From assembly GCA_913031305.1 (NCBI GenBank), contig CAJWEF010000010.1:1-34827 (forward strand): a DNA stretch of 34,827 nucleotides. Direction: 5' to 3'. The notes under the pieces are model-generated. The model worked only from the letters and a program-made list of their open reading frames with translations. It did not search any database and was not told the DNA's origin. This document shows, one piece after another, positions 17,259-26,855 of this stretch. The stretch comes from an uncultured Acidiferrobacteraceae bacterium. Lineage in GTDB: Bacteria > Pseudomonadota > Gammaproteobacteria > Arenicellales > UBA868. How positions within the stretch are numbered: position 1 is the stretch's first letter; each line of letters begins with the position of its first letter. Both the position numbers and the translations under genes were made by a program.

Positions 17259-18890
17259 GTGTCGGAATACGATTACATCATCATCGGCGCCGGATCGGCC
17301 GGCTGTGTCCTGGCCAACCGACTAAGCGAAGACCCGGGTAACCAGGTGCTGATCCTCGAAGCCGGGCCCATGGATCGCAAACTGATGGTGCATATCCCTG
17401 CTGGGGTCTATCACGCATACAAGGATCCCAGCATTAACTGGAACTACCAGAGCGAACCCGAGCCTGAGTGCGATGGCCGGCGGATCGATTTGCCGCGCGG
17501 CAAAGTGATCGGCGGCTCATCTTCGATCAACTCGATGGTCTACATGCGCGGCCACCCGATGGATTATGACCGCTGGGCGGATAAATTCGGGCTGGCCGAA
17601 TGGACCTTTGCGCAATGCCTGCCGTATTTCAAACGTTGTGAATCCTCAGATCGGGGCCAGAGCATCTGGCGCGGTGGCAATGGCCCGCTTGGGGTAACCC
17701 GAGGCACCTTGGAGAACCCGCTTTTTGATGCACTCTATCTGGCGGGAGAGCAATCCGGTCAGGGCAACTCAGACGACTTGAACGGGTTTAAACCCGAGGG
17801 TATCGCCCGTCTTGACAGTACTACCCGCAACGGCTGGCGCTGTAGTGCCGCGGTTGCCCATCTAAAACCCGCATTAAAAAGAGCCAACCTGACATTAACG
17901 ACCAGGGCTCTGACTCGGCGGATCATTATCGAAGGCAGCCGCGCGAGCGGCATCGAGTATGAAAAAGACGGCCAGGTGAGCCAAGCCCATGCATCGCGTG
18001 CCGTCCTCGTCTGCTGCGGTGCCATCAAGAGCCCGCAACTGCTGATGCTCTCAGGGATTGGCCCAGCCGATTATCTAAAATCAATGAACATCACGCCGCT
18101 TGTGAATCTCAGTGGTGTCGGACAGAATCTGCAGGATCACCTCAGCATCATCAGCGCCTTTTACTGTAAGAAAGCAGTGACTTTGCATACCCTGGCCCGA
18201 CCCCTGACCAAACTCAGTACCGGGCTCAAGTGGCTGACTTCACGCTCAGGTCTCGGTGCATCGAATATCTGGGAGATGGGCGGCTTTGTCTATGGCAACA
18301 AAGACGCGGCCCACCCCAATCTGCAATACCATTTCGCGCCGGTATACAGCCAGTGGCAAGGACGACGCATTCAACTCAAACAAGGCTACGTACTGGATTG
18401 TGATCAGTTGCGTCCTAAGAGCCGTGGCGAGGTGAAACTGCATTCAGATGACCCCCATGAGCGTCCAGCGGCGCACTTCAATTACCTGAGCCATCCGGGT
18501 GACACGCGCGAATTGGTAGAGGCTTTGCGAGTCATGCAGGACCTACTGACACAGCCCGCGTTTGATGAATTTCGGGGCAATCGCATCGAGCCTGCGCCGG
18601 ATCTCAACTCAGACAGTGACCTTCAAGCCTGGATACGCGCCTACGCCACAACAGACTATCACCCCTGTGGCACCTGCCGCATGGGCAGCGATGACATGGC
18701 AGTCGTCGATGCGCAGATGCAAGTGCGCGGAATAGATAATCTACGGGTAATCGATGCCTCGGTAATGCCGGATATTGTGAGCGGCAACCTCAACGCCCCA
18801 ACCCAGATGATCGCCGAACGCGCCACCGATTATCTGTTAGGAAAACCGCAACTACCCTCAGAACAAGCACCGTTTCATTTCCAGAAGTAG
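17259..18890 (+). CDS. GMC-family FAD oxidoreductase (choline dehydrogenase/alcohol dehydrogenase type)
   Basis: GTG start 'VSEYDYIIIGAGSAGCVLANRLSEDPGNQVLILEAGP'; 'RGKVIGGSSSINSMVYMRGHPMDYDRWA'; C-terminal 'DYHPCGTCRMGSDDMAVVDAQMQVRGIDNLRVIDASVMPDIVSGNLNAPTQMIAERATDYL'. Confidence 0.95.
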   Translation: MSEYDYIIIGAGSAGCVLANRLSEDPGNQVLILEAGPMDRKLMVHIPAGVYHAYKDPSINWNYQSEPEPECDGRRIDLPRGKVIGGSSSINSMVYMRGHPMDYDRWADKFGLAEWTFAQCLPYFKRCESSDRGQSIWRGGNGPLGVTRGTLENPLFDALYLAGEQSGQGNSDDLNGFKPEGIARLDSTTRNGWRCSAAVAHLKPALKRANLTLTTRALTRRIIIEGSRASGIEYEKDGQVSQAHASRAVLVCCGAIKSPQLLMLSGIGPADYLKSMNITPLVNLSGVGQNLQDHLSIISAFYCKKAVTLHTLARPLTKLSTGLKWLTSRSGLGASNIWEMGGFVYGNKDAAHPNLQYHFAPVYSQWQGRRIQLKQGYVLDCDQLRPKSRGEVKLHSDDPHERPAAHFNYLSHPGDTRELVEALRVMQDLLTQPAFDEFRGNRIEPAPDLNSDSDLQAWIRAYATTDYHPCGTCRMGSDDMAVVDAQMQVRGIDNLRVIDASVMPDIVSGNLNAPTQMIAERATDYLLGKPQLPSEQAPFHFQK

Positions 18891-18902
18891 TGCCAGGTGT
18901 CG

Positions 18903-19835
18903 TCACCGCGGGGAACAGTTACTTATTACGGCTCGTTTGCGAAATTGTGAATCCAGCCAGACCACCATGCCACCGGCGACAATCAGCAATATTCCAATCA
19001 GCGCCATGGCGTTGGGGAACTCATTGAATACCAGGTAACCCCACAGCAGCACCAAAGGCAAATTGCTGTACTCAAAGGGCGCAAGAAAGGAAGCCTGTGC
19101 GCTGCGATAGGCGTAAGAAATTGATAAAGCCGTAATCGCCGACAGTACCCCGATCGCGCCAAAATAGATCATGTCGGACGATGCCGGCCAGTGCCAGGCA
19201 CGCAATATAAACTCAATGCCGGGATCGGTATGCCCGGCAAACTGCCCACTACCGACGACCAGCCCCATTAACATGCTCACTAGAAGAAACGAACCCTGTG
19301 CCGTGACTGCCAGCAGTGAGGCGCTTTCAGTGTTACCGATATAGCGGGTCATCGTGGTAAACCCGGCGTAACAAAAGGCAGCGGCCAACGGCCACAGGTA
19401 CGCCATCTCGATTCGCCCTGAAAATGGCTGCACTATAAGGGCCATACCTACCAGCCCCATCAATACCGCTACCCAGCGAAATGGCCCGAACTGCTCTTTG
19501 AGGATCCAAAAAGAAAATATCGTGATGATGACCGGAGCAAAAAACACCACAGCAGAAGCCTGAGCCAACGGCAAACTGGCAAGGCCTGTGAAAAACGTCA
19601 TGTTGGCCATGACCAGCAACAATCCACGAAAGATATGTGCGCCAGGGCGGCGGGTATGCATCGCCATGATCCCATGGCGAAACAAAACAGGTAGCAAAAT
19701 CACCAGGCTGATAACAGCACGGATGAATACCAGCTGGTGCAACGCATAACCACCGCTCAGCATCTTGATCATGGTATCCATAATCGAGATACACAACATG
19801 GCCAGCAGCAGATTAGTGACTGCTTTTAGATGCAT
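18903..19835 (-). CDS. EamA/DMT-superfamily transporter
   Basis: 310 aa; ~10 TMs; 'QLVFIRAVISLVILLPVL', 'LPLAQASAVVFFAPVIITIFSFWILKEQFGPFRWVAVLMGLVGMALIVQP', second repeat 'YRSAQASFLAPFEYSNLPLVLLWGYLVFNEFPNAMALIGILLIVAGG'. Confidence 0.92.
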   Translation of the reverse strand: MHLKAVTNLLLAMLCISIMDTMIKMLSGGYALHQLVFIRAVISLVILLPVLFRHGIMAMHTRRPGAHIFRGLLLVMANMTFFTGLASLPLAQASAVVFFAPVIITIFSFWILKEQFGPFRWVAVLMGLVGMALIVQPFSGRIEMAYLWPLAAAFCYAGFTTMTRYIGNTESASLLAVTAQGSFLLVSMLMGLVVGSGQFAGHTDPGIEFILRAWHWPASSDMIYFGAIGVLSAITALSISYAYRSAQASFLAPFEYSNLPLVLLWGYLVFNEFPNAMALIGILLIVAGGMVVWLDSQFRKRAVISNCSPR

Positions 19836-20045
19836 AAACCCTCGTTTTTGCGATCATCGCGCTAAATAATGCTGGTTTGCCCCTAAGGAATATTCAAGGA
19901 TCGAATGGTACAGCAGAACTTTCACTCCAAAGACAGGAGTATGGCCCCGATATTTTCTTAAAACCAGAGATGCCGTGCGAACACCATGGCCTTACAATCT
20001 ATGGGCGCACGATCCCGAAGGGATGCAACAAAAACCCAAGCGACA

Positions 20046-21620
20046 ATGAATATTCTTTTTATCATGTGTGACCAATTGCGGGCAGATTACCTGTCGTGCT
20101 ACGGACACCCCCATCTTGAAACCCCTCATATTGATGCGCTGGCGACGCAGGGGGTGCGTTTTGATCATGCCTACTGCCAGGATCCGCTTTGCGGACCCTC
20201 CCGCGCAAGCTTTTATACCGGGCGTTATGCCTCCTCCCATGGCGTACTGGCCAATGAAGATTCCCTGAAGATTAGTGAACTGACGCTGGGTGATTATCTT
20301 CGTGATATCGATATGCAGACCGTGGTCGTTGGAAAATCAGAGGGGCGCATCAATACCGCTGCTGTATCGCGCTTCAACATCACCAAAGGATCAATGCAGG
20401 AACAATGCCTGCGCAACAACGGGTTTGTCCCTTATGAGCTTTTTACCGGCCTCTACCCTGACCCCATTTTGCCAGCGGATCTGGGTTACAGCGACTACCT
20501 TCGAAGCCATGGACTAGGCGGCGAAAACCCCTGGGAGGCCTGGGCCAATAGCGCCGTCGACAGCAACGGCAAGATTGTCAGCGGCTGGCAGATGCGCAAC
20601 GCCAATCTTGCGGCCCGGGTCCCTGAAGAACACTCTGAAACTGCATTCATTACCCATCGGGCAATCGATTTTATCGACAACCTGACCGCTGATGATCGCT
20701 GGTGTATGCACCTAAGCTATATCAAGCCTCACTGGCCTTACCTGGCCCCGGCGCCTTATCACGATCGCTTCGGGCCCGAACAGGTACTCGCCGCAATCCG
20801 CAGCGATGCGGAGAAGCAAAATCCCCACCCGGTTTACAAAGCCTTTATGGCGCAGGACTACAGCGCAAACTTCTCACGTGATGAGGTGCGCCACACGGTA
20901 ATCCCGACCTATATGGGTCTCATCCGACAACTTGATGATCATATTGGCCGGGTACTGGCCAAGCTGGACGAGAAAGGCCTGAGAGAAAATACCCTGGTCG
21001 TGCTGACAAGTGACCACGGGGATTATCTGGGTGATCACTGGCTGGGAGAAAAAGACCTGCACCACGAGCCCTCGATCCGCATCCCTCTTATCATCAGCGA
21101 TCCCTCTCCTGCTGCGGATAGCACACGGGGAACAGCAGCGAAAGATCTGGTGGAATCAATTGACCTCGTGCCGACTTTTGTCGAGTGTGCAGGCGGTGAT
21201 ATCTGTCCCGAACGCATGGAAGGCTGCTCACTGATGCCGCTTCTACACAAGAGCACCCCCGCCTCGCCCTGGCGAGACTTTGTTGTCAGCGAGATTGATT
21301 TTGGTGATCGCGGCCCACGCACACTGCTGAATATGCATCCCTATGACTGCCGGGCCCGGATCATTCGCACGCAACAATGGAAGTACGTATTGCATGAGAA
21401 ATTTCGCCCGCAACTATATAACCTGCTCGATGATCCCAATGAATTTATCGATCTTGGGGAGGATCCAGCCTATAGCGGGCCTCGAGCGGAATTGCACGAG
21501 ACCCTTTTTGGCTGGCACCGCAAACTTAAAAGCCGCACCGAAGTGCACACAGATGACCTACCGGACCGAGGCCCCGAACGAGACGAGAGTGATTTTGGAA
21601 TTCTGATCGGACGCTGGTAA
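20046..21620 (+). CDS. Sulfatase (alkaline phosphatase superfamily, Cys-type formylglycine site)
   Basis: ATG 20046 'MNILFIMCDQLRADYLSCYGHPHLETPHIDALATQGVRFDHAYCQDPLCGPSRASFYTGRYASSHG' (CxPSR), 'TLVVLTSDHGDYLGDHWLGEKD'. Confidence 0.92.
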   Translation: MNILFIMCDQLRADYLSCYGHPHLETPHIDALATQGVRFDHAYCQDPLCGPSRASFYTGRYASSHGVLANEDSLKISELTLGDYLRDIDMQTVVVGKSEGRINTAAVSRFNITKGSMQEQCLRNNGFVPYELFTGLYPDPILPADLGYSDYLRSHGLGGENPWEAWANSAVDSNGKIVSGWQMRNANLAARVPEEHSETAFITHRAIDFIDNLTADDRWCMHLSYIKPHWPYLAPAPYHDRFGPEQVLAAIRSDAEKQNPHPVYKAFMAQDYSANFSRDEVRHTVIPTYMGLIRQLDDHIGRVLAKLDEKGLRENTLVVLTSDHGDYLGDHWLGEKDLHHEPSIRIPLIISDPSPAADSTRGTAAKDLVESIDLVPTFVECAGGDICPERMEGCSLMPLLHKSTPASPWRDFVVSEIDFGDRGPRTLLNMHPYDCRARIIRTQQWKYVLHEKFRPQLYNLLDDPNEFIDLGEDPAYSGPRAELHETLFGWHRKLKSRTEVHTDDLPDRGPERDESDFGILIGRW

Positions 21621-21835
21621 AGACCCGACTCACCTCACCTTCAGGCTGGGCTGTTTTGCAGCTTCTCGTTATCTGCCCAACAAGTCCGGTTATATGAGCC
21701 AGGCCTGATTTACCCTCTGGCTAGGGCTATGTTGATTCGATAGCCAACTCCTACCGCTATCACAATCTATCGGGCCGTCCGCCGCTAGGCATCTGGTCAT
21801 AGTGGGACAATTAGCAGTTTGCCCCGGGTTTCACG

Positions 21836-21864
21836 TTGACATATTCAGGGTAACTGCCCTATAT
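21836..21864 (+). promoter_or_regulatory. Candidate sigma70-type promoter for the downstream glutamine-synthetase/AOR cluster
   Basis: TTGACA (21836-21841), 17-nt spacer, CTATAT (21859-21864); about 110 nt upstream of ATG 21975. Confidence 0.4.
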
Positions 21865-21974
21865 CTAGGCCGACTAAATTACCATGCCGGAAAGATAAAA
21901 AAGATGGCAGGCTGCTTGCTCTTAATTTTGCAGGAGAGTCAGGTGTCTGCTTTGTAACCAGGAGAGCTTACGAG

Positions 21975-23306
21975 ATGCAGGTAAAGAAAATTGCTGAAAT
22001 GATCAAGAGCGCGGGTATCGATTCCATCAGGGTCGAATTTCCCGACCTGCACGGTATCTGCCGGGGCAAACTGATCCCGGCCGGACGCCTGGAGGCGGTT
22101 ATTGAGGAAGGCCTGAATTTTGCCCAAGCGGCCTATATCGTCGATCTGTCGAACGATATTGCTGTTGCAGGAGGCTGTGGCAGTGACACTGGCTGGTCGG
22201 ACATGTTGCTGCGACCCGACCTTGACACCTTTGCAGTACTCCCGCACCAGCCCCATACCGCGCGCCTCATCGGCGATACCTATCTCGGGGGTAGCCCGCA
22301 CCCGGTGGATCCCAGGGGAGCACTTAAGCGAATACTGAAAAAATACGAGGCGAAAGGTCTTACAGCCATAGTCGCATCCGAGCTGGAATTCGTGATCTTT
22401 CATCCCACTGACCCGGTAACGAGCTACAACCCGGCAACATCCTGCGTATACCAGGTGAACCCCGCTGTGGACAAACAGGGAATCCTGCGGGCCATTCAGA
22501 ACACCTGCATCGACCTGGGGCTGAATATCATGTACCTGAACCACGAGTACTTCCCCGGTCAGTACGAAGTGAACTGGCACCATGAAGAAGCGCTGAAAAT
22601 GGCCGACCAGACTTTTACCTTTAAGTACCTGTGCAAGGAACTGGCGGCACTCAATGACCTGCACCTGACTTTCATGGGCCGGCCAACCAACGAGGGTGGA
22701 GGCAATGGCTATCACACCCATATATCCCTGACCCACACAGAAAGTAACGAAAATGCCTTCTACGATCCACAGGCCGAAAACGGCATAGCAGATTTACAAC
22801 GCTATTTCATCGGCGGACAACTGGCTCACGCCAGGGGAATGTCGGCTCTTCTGGCACCGACCATCAATTCGTATAAGCGCTTCCTGCCGGATTCTTTTGC
22901 CCCGTACAACATCGCCTGGGGTGGTGATAATCGCACCGTCTACTGCCGTGTGCCTGATGACCGTGGCAGCGGAACCCGGATCGAAAACAGGGCCGGCTGT
23001 GCATCTGCAAATCCCTATCTGGTCATCGCTGCCATACTGGCAGCGGGACTCGACGGTATAGAGAACAAGATTGATCCGGGTGCCCCTGCCGACGGCGACA
23101 CCTATCACGATGAATCGGGCCAATACCAGCAGGTTCCGTTCTACCTGCGCGATGCCATTGCGGAGCTGAAGGCAGATACAGTATTAGCTGAAGCATTCAG
23201 CCCCGAGTTGATCAATGCTTTTGTTGCACTGAAGGAAAACGAGGAGTCTCGCTTCAAGACTACGGTCACCGACTGGGAATTCAACGAATACTCCTACCAC
23301 CTGTAG
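21975..23306 (+). CDS. Glutamine-synthetase-superfamily ligase (PuuA/GlnT/gamma-glutamyl-amine synthetase-like)
   Basis: 443 aa; 'RVEFPDLHGICRGKLIPA', 'ASELEFVIF', 'NHEYFPGQYEVNW', 'GNGYHTHIS', 'LAPTINSYKRF', 'RIENRAGCASANPYLVIAAILAAG'. Confidence 0.92.
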   Translation: MQVKKIAEMIKSAGIDSIRVEFPDLHGICRGKLIPAGRLEAVIEEGLNFAQAAYIVDLSNDIAVAGGCGSDTGWSDMLLRPDLDTFAVLPHQPHTARLIGDTYLGGSPHPVDPRGALKRILKKYEAKGLTAIVASELEFVIFHPTDPVTSYNPATSCVYQVNPAVDKQGILRAIQNTCIDLGLNIMYLNHEYFPGQYEVNWHHEEALKMADQTFTFKYLCKELAALNDLHLTFMGRPTNEGGGNGYHTHISLTHTESNENAFYDPQAENGIADLQRYFIGGQLAHARGMSALLAPTINSYKRFLPDSFAPYNIAWGGDNRTVYCRVPDDRGSGTRIENRAGCASANPYLVIAAILAAGLDGIENKIDPGAPADGDTYHDESGQYQQVPFYLRDAIAELKADTVLAEAFSPELINAFVALKENEESRFKTTVTDWEFNEYSYHL

Positions 23307-23383
23307 CGCCCAACCAGAGTCGATAAACCAACAATTCAACCGGTTGCACGAGATAACAAATTCGCTATACCCATGGAGTTAGC

Positions 23384-23665
23384 TTGAAAGCCCAGCGGAT
23401 CAGCAAAATCGAGCGCGCAACCCCGGTTACCATTATCGTGAACGGGCAAGAAATCCAGGCCCATGCCGGTGAAAGCATCGCCGCCGCCTTGCTGGCGGCC
23501 GGACAGCGGCAAATCAGCCAGAACAATAAAAGCAGTGCCGCGCGAGGCTATTTCTGCGGAATGGGCATGTGCTTTGAATGCGTGGCTACGGTAGACGGTA
23601 TCCCAAACGTACGTACCTGCATAACAGAAGTGGCTCCTGGGTGCATCGTTGATACCAGTTCGTGA
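23384..23665 (+). CDS. Small [2Fe-2S] subunit (HcnA / opine- or sarcosine-oxidase-associated ferredoxin type)
   Basis: 93 aa from TTG start; 'VTIIVNGQEIQAHAGESIAAALLAAG', Cys motif 'CGMGMCFECVATVDGIPNVRTC' (C-x4-C-x2-C-x11-C). Confidence 0.88.
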   Translation: MKAQRISKIERATPVTIIVNGQEIQAHAGESIAAALLAAGQRQISQNNKSSAARGYFCGMGMCFECVATVDGIPNVRTCITEVAPGCIVDTSS

Positions 23666-25125
23666 TGCCCCAGAAGCCCGACACGACTGAAATTGCCATC
23701 GTCGGAGCGGGACCGGCTGGGGTGGCGGCTGCCGTCACAGCAGCGCGCGCCGGCGCATCAGTGACTGTACTGGATGAATATGCCAGACCCGGCGGACAGT
23801 ATTACAAACAACCAGCACACGCCGACGGTGGACCGACATATCCAAACTCCCTGGCTTCGAACATTGAACAGGGCCGGGAACTGCTGGAGGGGCTGAGTCA
23901 CCCGGGAATTGACCTTCAGTGCAATACGCTGGTCTGGAACATCTCGGCAGATGAACTGGTACTCGATCTGTGCGGCCCCGCAGGTGCACGGGCACTGCAA
24001 GCGCAATGCATCATCCTCTGTGCCGGTGCCACCGAGAGGGTGATGCCTTTCCCCGGCTGGACACTGCCCGGCGTGATCATGGCTGGCGCGAGCCAGCTGA
24101 TGCTGAAAGCGCATGGAATACTGCCCGGAAAAAGGTTCCTGCTGGCAGGAACCGGACCCCTGCTGCAAATCACAGCCATACAACTACTTGAGGCCGGTGC
24201 CCAAATCGCCGCGCTCGTGGAATTGCGTTCACGTACAGAATTTCTTCGAAGCGCCGCCAGCTTATGGCGATATCGAGACAAGCTTGGGCAGGGTTTTGCC
24301 AATCTGCAGAAACTGCTGCAAGCACGGGTACCAATAAAGTTCGGGCACACCATCGCCCGGGCCCTGGGTGAGAACGAAGTTTCCGGCGCCGTGATCATGA
24401 GAGTTGATGGCGATGGCCGACCGATACCAGGCAGTGAAACAACACTTAAGGTTGACACCATCTGCCTGAACTACGGTTTCACCCCTGCTACAGAATTACC
24501 CCGGATCGCAGGCTGTGAGCAGTACTTCGACCAGGACTACGCCACTTATGCCACCAGCACTAATGACAACCTGGAGACCAGCATAACGGGAATTCTTGCG
24601 GCCGGTGAAACCCGCGGCATGGGTGGGGCGGAGGTGGCCGTAATTGAAGGCCAGTTGGCCGGCAGTGTGGCTGCACAACAACTGGGGTTTAGTCCGCCAA
24701 TTGACCAGAACGAGTTATTCGACAAACGGCTACAGGCACGCGCCGTGGCCGCAACACTGGGGAAGATGTTCCAGCTCAAGCCTGGGCTATGTGCGCTGGT
24801 AACCGATGATGTGCCGGTTTGCCGCTGCGAGGAGGTCAGTGCCGGCGAAGTGCGGACGGCCATACGCAATGGCGTGGTGCAGTTAAACCAGCTAAAGCCC
24901 TGGACTCGCGCCGGTATGGGAAGCTGCCAGGGTCGAATCTGCGGTGATATTCTCCGCCAGATCGTGGCATCTGAAACCGGCTTGCCGCTCCAGGACATCC
25001 AGCCTTTTACTGCACGTGCGCCGGTCAAACCTGTGCCGTTGGAAGTGGTCGGCGGCCCTGTTGCTGACACCGGCACACTGACCTGGGAGGATCACGTCGG
25101 TGGATATGGGGTGGCAAGGACCTGA
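23662..25125 (+). CDS. FAD/NAD(P)-dependent oxidoreductase with C-terminal [2Fe-2S] BFD-like domain (HcnB/OoxA-like)
   Basis: 487 aa; 'IAIVGAGPAGVAAAVTAARAGASVTVLDEYARPGGQYYKQP'; C-terminal 'VPVCRCEEVSAGEVRTAIRNGVVQLNQLKPWTRAGMGSCQGRICG'; start overlaps the preceding stop (GTGATG). Confidence 0.92.
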   Translation: MMPQKPDTTEIAIVGAGPAGVAAAVTAARAGASVTVLDEYARPGGQYYKQPAHADGGPTYPNSLASNIEQGRELLEGLSHPGIDLQCNTLVWNISADELVLDLCGPAGARALQAQCIILCAGATERVMPFPGWTLPGVIMAGASQLMLKAHGILPGKRFLLAGTGPLLQITAIQLLEAGAQIAALVELRSRTEFLRSAASLWRYRDKLGQGFANLQKLLQARVPIKFGHTIARALGENEVSGAVIMRVDGDGRPIPGSETTLKVDTICLNYGFTPATELPRIAGCEQYFDQDYATYATSTNDNLETSITGILAAGETRGMGGAEVAVIEGQLAGSVAAQQLGFSPPIDQNELFDKRLQARAVAATLGKMFQLKPGLCALVTDDVPVCRCEEVSAGEVRTAIRNGVVQLNQLKPWTRAGMGSCQGRICGDILRQIVASETGLPLQDIQPFTARAPVKPVPLEVVGGPVADTGTLTWEDHVGGYGVART

Positions 25126-25127
25126 CC

Positions 25128-26846
25128 ATGGCCCACTACCAGGCAGACGTGATCATCATCGGTGGCGGCATCGTAGGCTGCACCACCGCCTACCAACTGA
25201 CCCGTGCTGGAGTTGATGTCCTGCTGCTGGACCGCAATGGTATCGGCAGCGGTGCCAGCGGCCGCTCCGGTGGGGGAGTCCGGCAATCCGCCCGTGTCTC
25301 TGAGGAGATCCCACTCGCCAAAGCCAGCGTTGCGTTGTTCCCGGGCTTATCCGATGAACTCGGAGTTGATATCGAATATGTCCAGGCGGGCAACCTGCGG
25401 GTGGTGGAATCATTCGATTACCGCCGCGCGATGCAGGTAGATGTTGCACGTCAGCAGTCACATGGGCTGGACGTTTCCTGGCTGGAGGTTGCCGATGTGC
25501 TGGAACTGGTGCCCGCACTGCGTTGGCAGAGCATCATCGGGGCAAGTTACTGTCCTGATGATGGTCACTGCAACCCGCTACGGCTGGTAACAGGGTTTTA
25601 TAACAAGGCAATTGAAGGTGGCACCCGTGTGCTACTCAATTGTGAAGTACAAAATATTACCCAGACCGACAGTGGGCTGGCTGAAGTTGAAACGCTCACT
25701 CACACCGCAACTGCGCCGGTTGTTGTTCTCGCCGCAGGCTTTGGCTCACAGGAGTTGTGTTACCGGATCGGCTATGACTTGCCGCTCGCAAATGTCCGTT
25801 ACGAATCGATGATTACCGAACCACTGCCCCCCCTGTTCCGGCAGATGTTCGGAGTCGCAAGCAGCGATCTTTTTTTCCGCCAAACCGGTAATGGCGGCGT
25901 ACATTTTGGTGGAGGCATTCTCGAGGAGACTGGTCAGGAAGATACCCGTACTACCAGCAGCAACTTGCAACTCGCGGTCGCACATATCTCAAAACTGGTG
26001 TCGGATCTTGAAAAAGCCAAGCTGCTTCGCACCTGGGGCGGGCTGGACCCCAGCACTCCCGACGGCATGCCTATCATCGATTTTCTGAATGACAACGTGC
26101 TGCTGGCCTCGGGTTTCTGCGGGCACGGCCTGGCGACCGGGCCGATCGTCGGCCAGCATCTGGCGCAGTGGGTACAAAGCGGTACACGCCCCGAGGCGCT
26201 GGCACCTTTCAACCGCAACCGTTTTGACGGGTGGCTGCAGACCAAGTGGACCCCTTCGGGGTCTTTTGCCGCAGTGCTAGCAACCGAAGATACCCAGATC
26301 GCCGGTGCGGGTGACCTGGAGGCGGGGGTTCCTTTCATGACGCCCCCAAAATACGAAGAGCCGAACGAGCCCTGCGGACAGCCCAAACTCGCAGTCAATC
26401 CGCAGATGTGCACCGGCTGTCGCATGTGTGAGGTCGCCTGTTCCATCGCCCACGAGCAGGTAACAGCCCAGGCTCAGTTGCGCATCCAGGTGGTTTACCC
26501 CAGCGATGAATATTTCCTGCCGATCGTATGCATCCACTGTGAGGAAATGTACTGCCTGAAAGCCTGCCCACATGAAGCAATGGAAGTAAATGAGTCCGGC
26601 GCCGTCACTATCATTCGCGAGAACTGTACCAGTTGCATGGAGTGTATTTTTGCCTGCCCGACAGGCGGAGTTACGCACTCTCCGGCCAGATCAGCGGTGG
26701 TCAAGTGTGATCTGTGTGACGGAGACCCCGCCTGTGTTCGTTATTGTCCCACCCAGGCGATTACCTTTCGTCACATCGATTCACCAGCCGCTGACGAACT
26801 GGCAGCCCTGATGACAACCCACCTGGCGGCCCGAGCGCCGAGGTAG
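25128..26846 (+). CDS. DAO-type FAD oxidoreductase (OoxB/HcnC/SoxB-like) fused to a four-[4Fe-4S] polyferredoxin domain
   Basis: 572 aa; N-terminal 'DVIIIGGGIVGCTTAYQLTRAGVDVLLLDRNGIGSGASGRSGGGVRQSAR' ... 'GLDPSTPDGMPIIDFLNDNVLLASGFCGHGLATGPIVGQHLA'; C-terminal part (about 26382-26846) has 16 Cys in four motifs: CTGCRMCEVAC, CIHCEEMYCLKAC, CTSCMECIFAC, CDLCDGDPACVRYC. Confidence 0.92.
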   Translation: MAHYQADVIIIGGGIVGCTTAYQLTRAGVDVLLLDRNGIGSGASGRSGGGVRQSARVSEEIPLAKASVALFPGLSDELGVDIEYVQAGNLRVVESFDYRRAMQVDVARQQSHGLDVSWLEVADVLELVPALRWQSIIGASYCPDDGHCNPLRLVTGFYNKAIEGGTRVLLNCEVQNITQTDSGLAEVETLTHTATAPVVVLAAGFGSQELCYRIGYDLPLANVRYESMITEPLPPLFRQMFGVASSDLFFRQTGNGGVHFGGGILEETGQEDTRTTSSNLQLAVAHISKLVSDLEKAKLLRTWGGLDPSTPDGMPIIDFLNDNVLLASGFCGHGLATGPIVGQHLAQWVQSGTRPEALAPFNRNRFDGWLQTKWTPSGSFAAVLATEDTQIAGAGDLEAGVPFMTPPKYEEPNEPCGQPKLAVNPQMCTGCRMCEVACSIAHEQVTAQAQLRIQVVYPSDEYFLPIVCIHCEEMYCLKACPHEAMEVNESGAVTIIRENCTSCMECIFACPTGGVTHSPARSAVVKCDLCDGDPACVRYCPTQAITFRHIDSPAADELAALMTTHLAARAPR

Positions 26847-26855
26847 CAAACGATC

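Noticed and set aside
21939-22736. 265-aa minus-strand ORF opposite the GS-like gene
   Set aside because: Exactly antisense to a well-supported GS-superfamily CDS; no recognisable domain. Shadow ORF of GC-rich coding DNA.
23758-24461. Antisense ORFs (141 and 181 aa) opposite the HcnB-like gene
   Set aside because: Fully inside a strong plus-strand CDS, with no domain signature; shadow ORFs.
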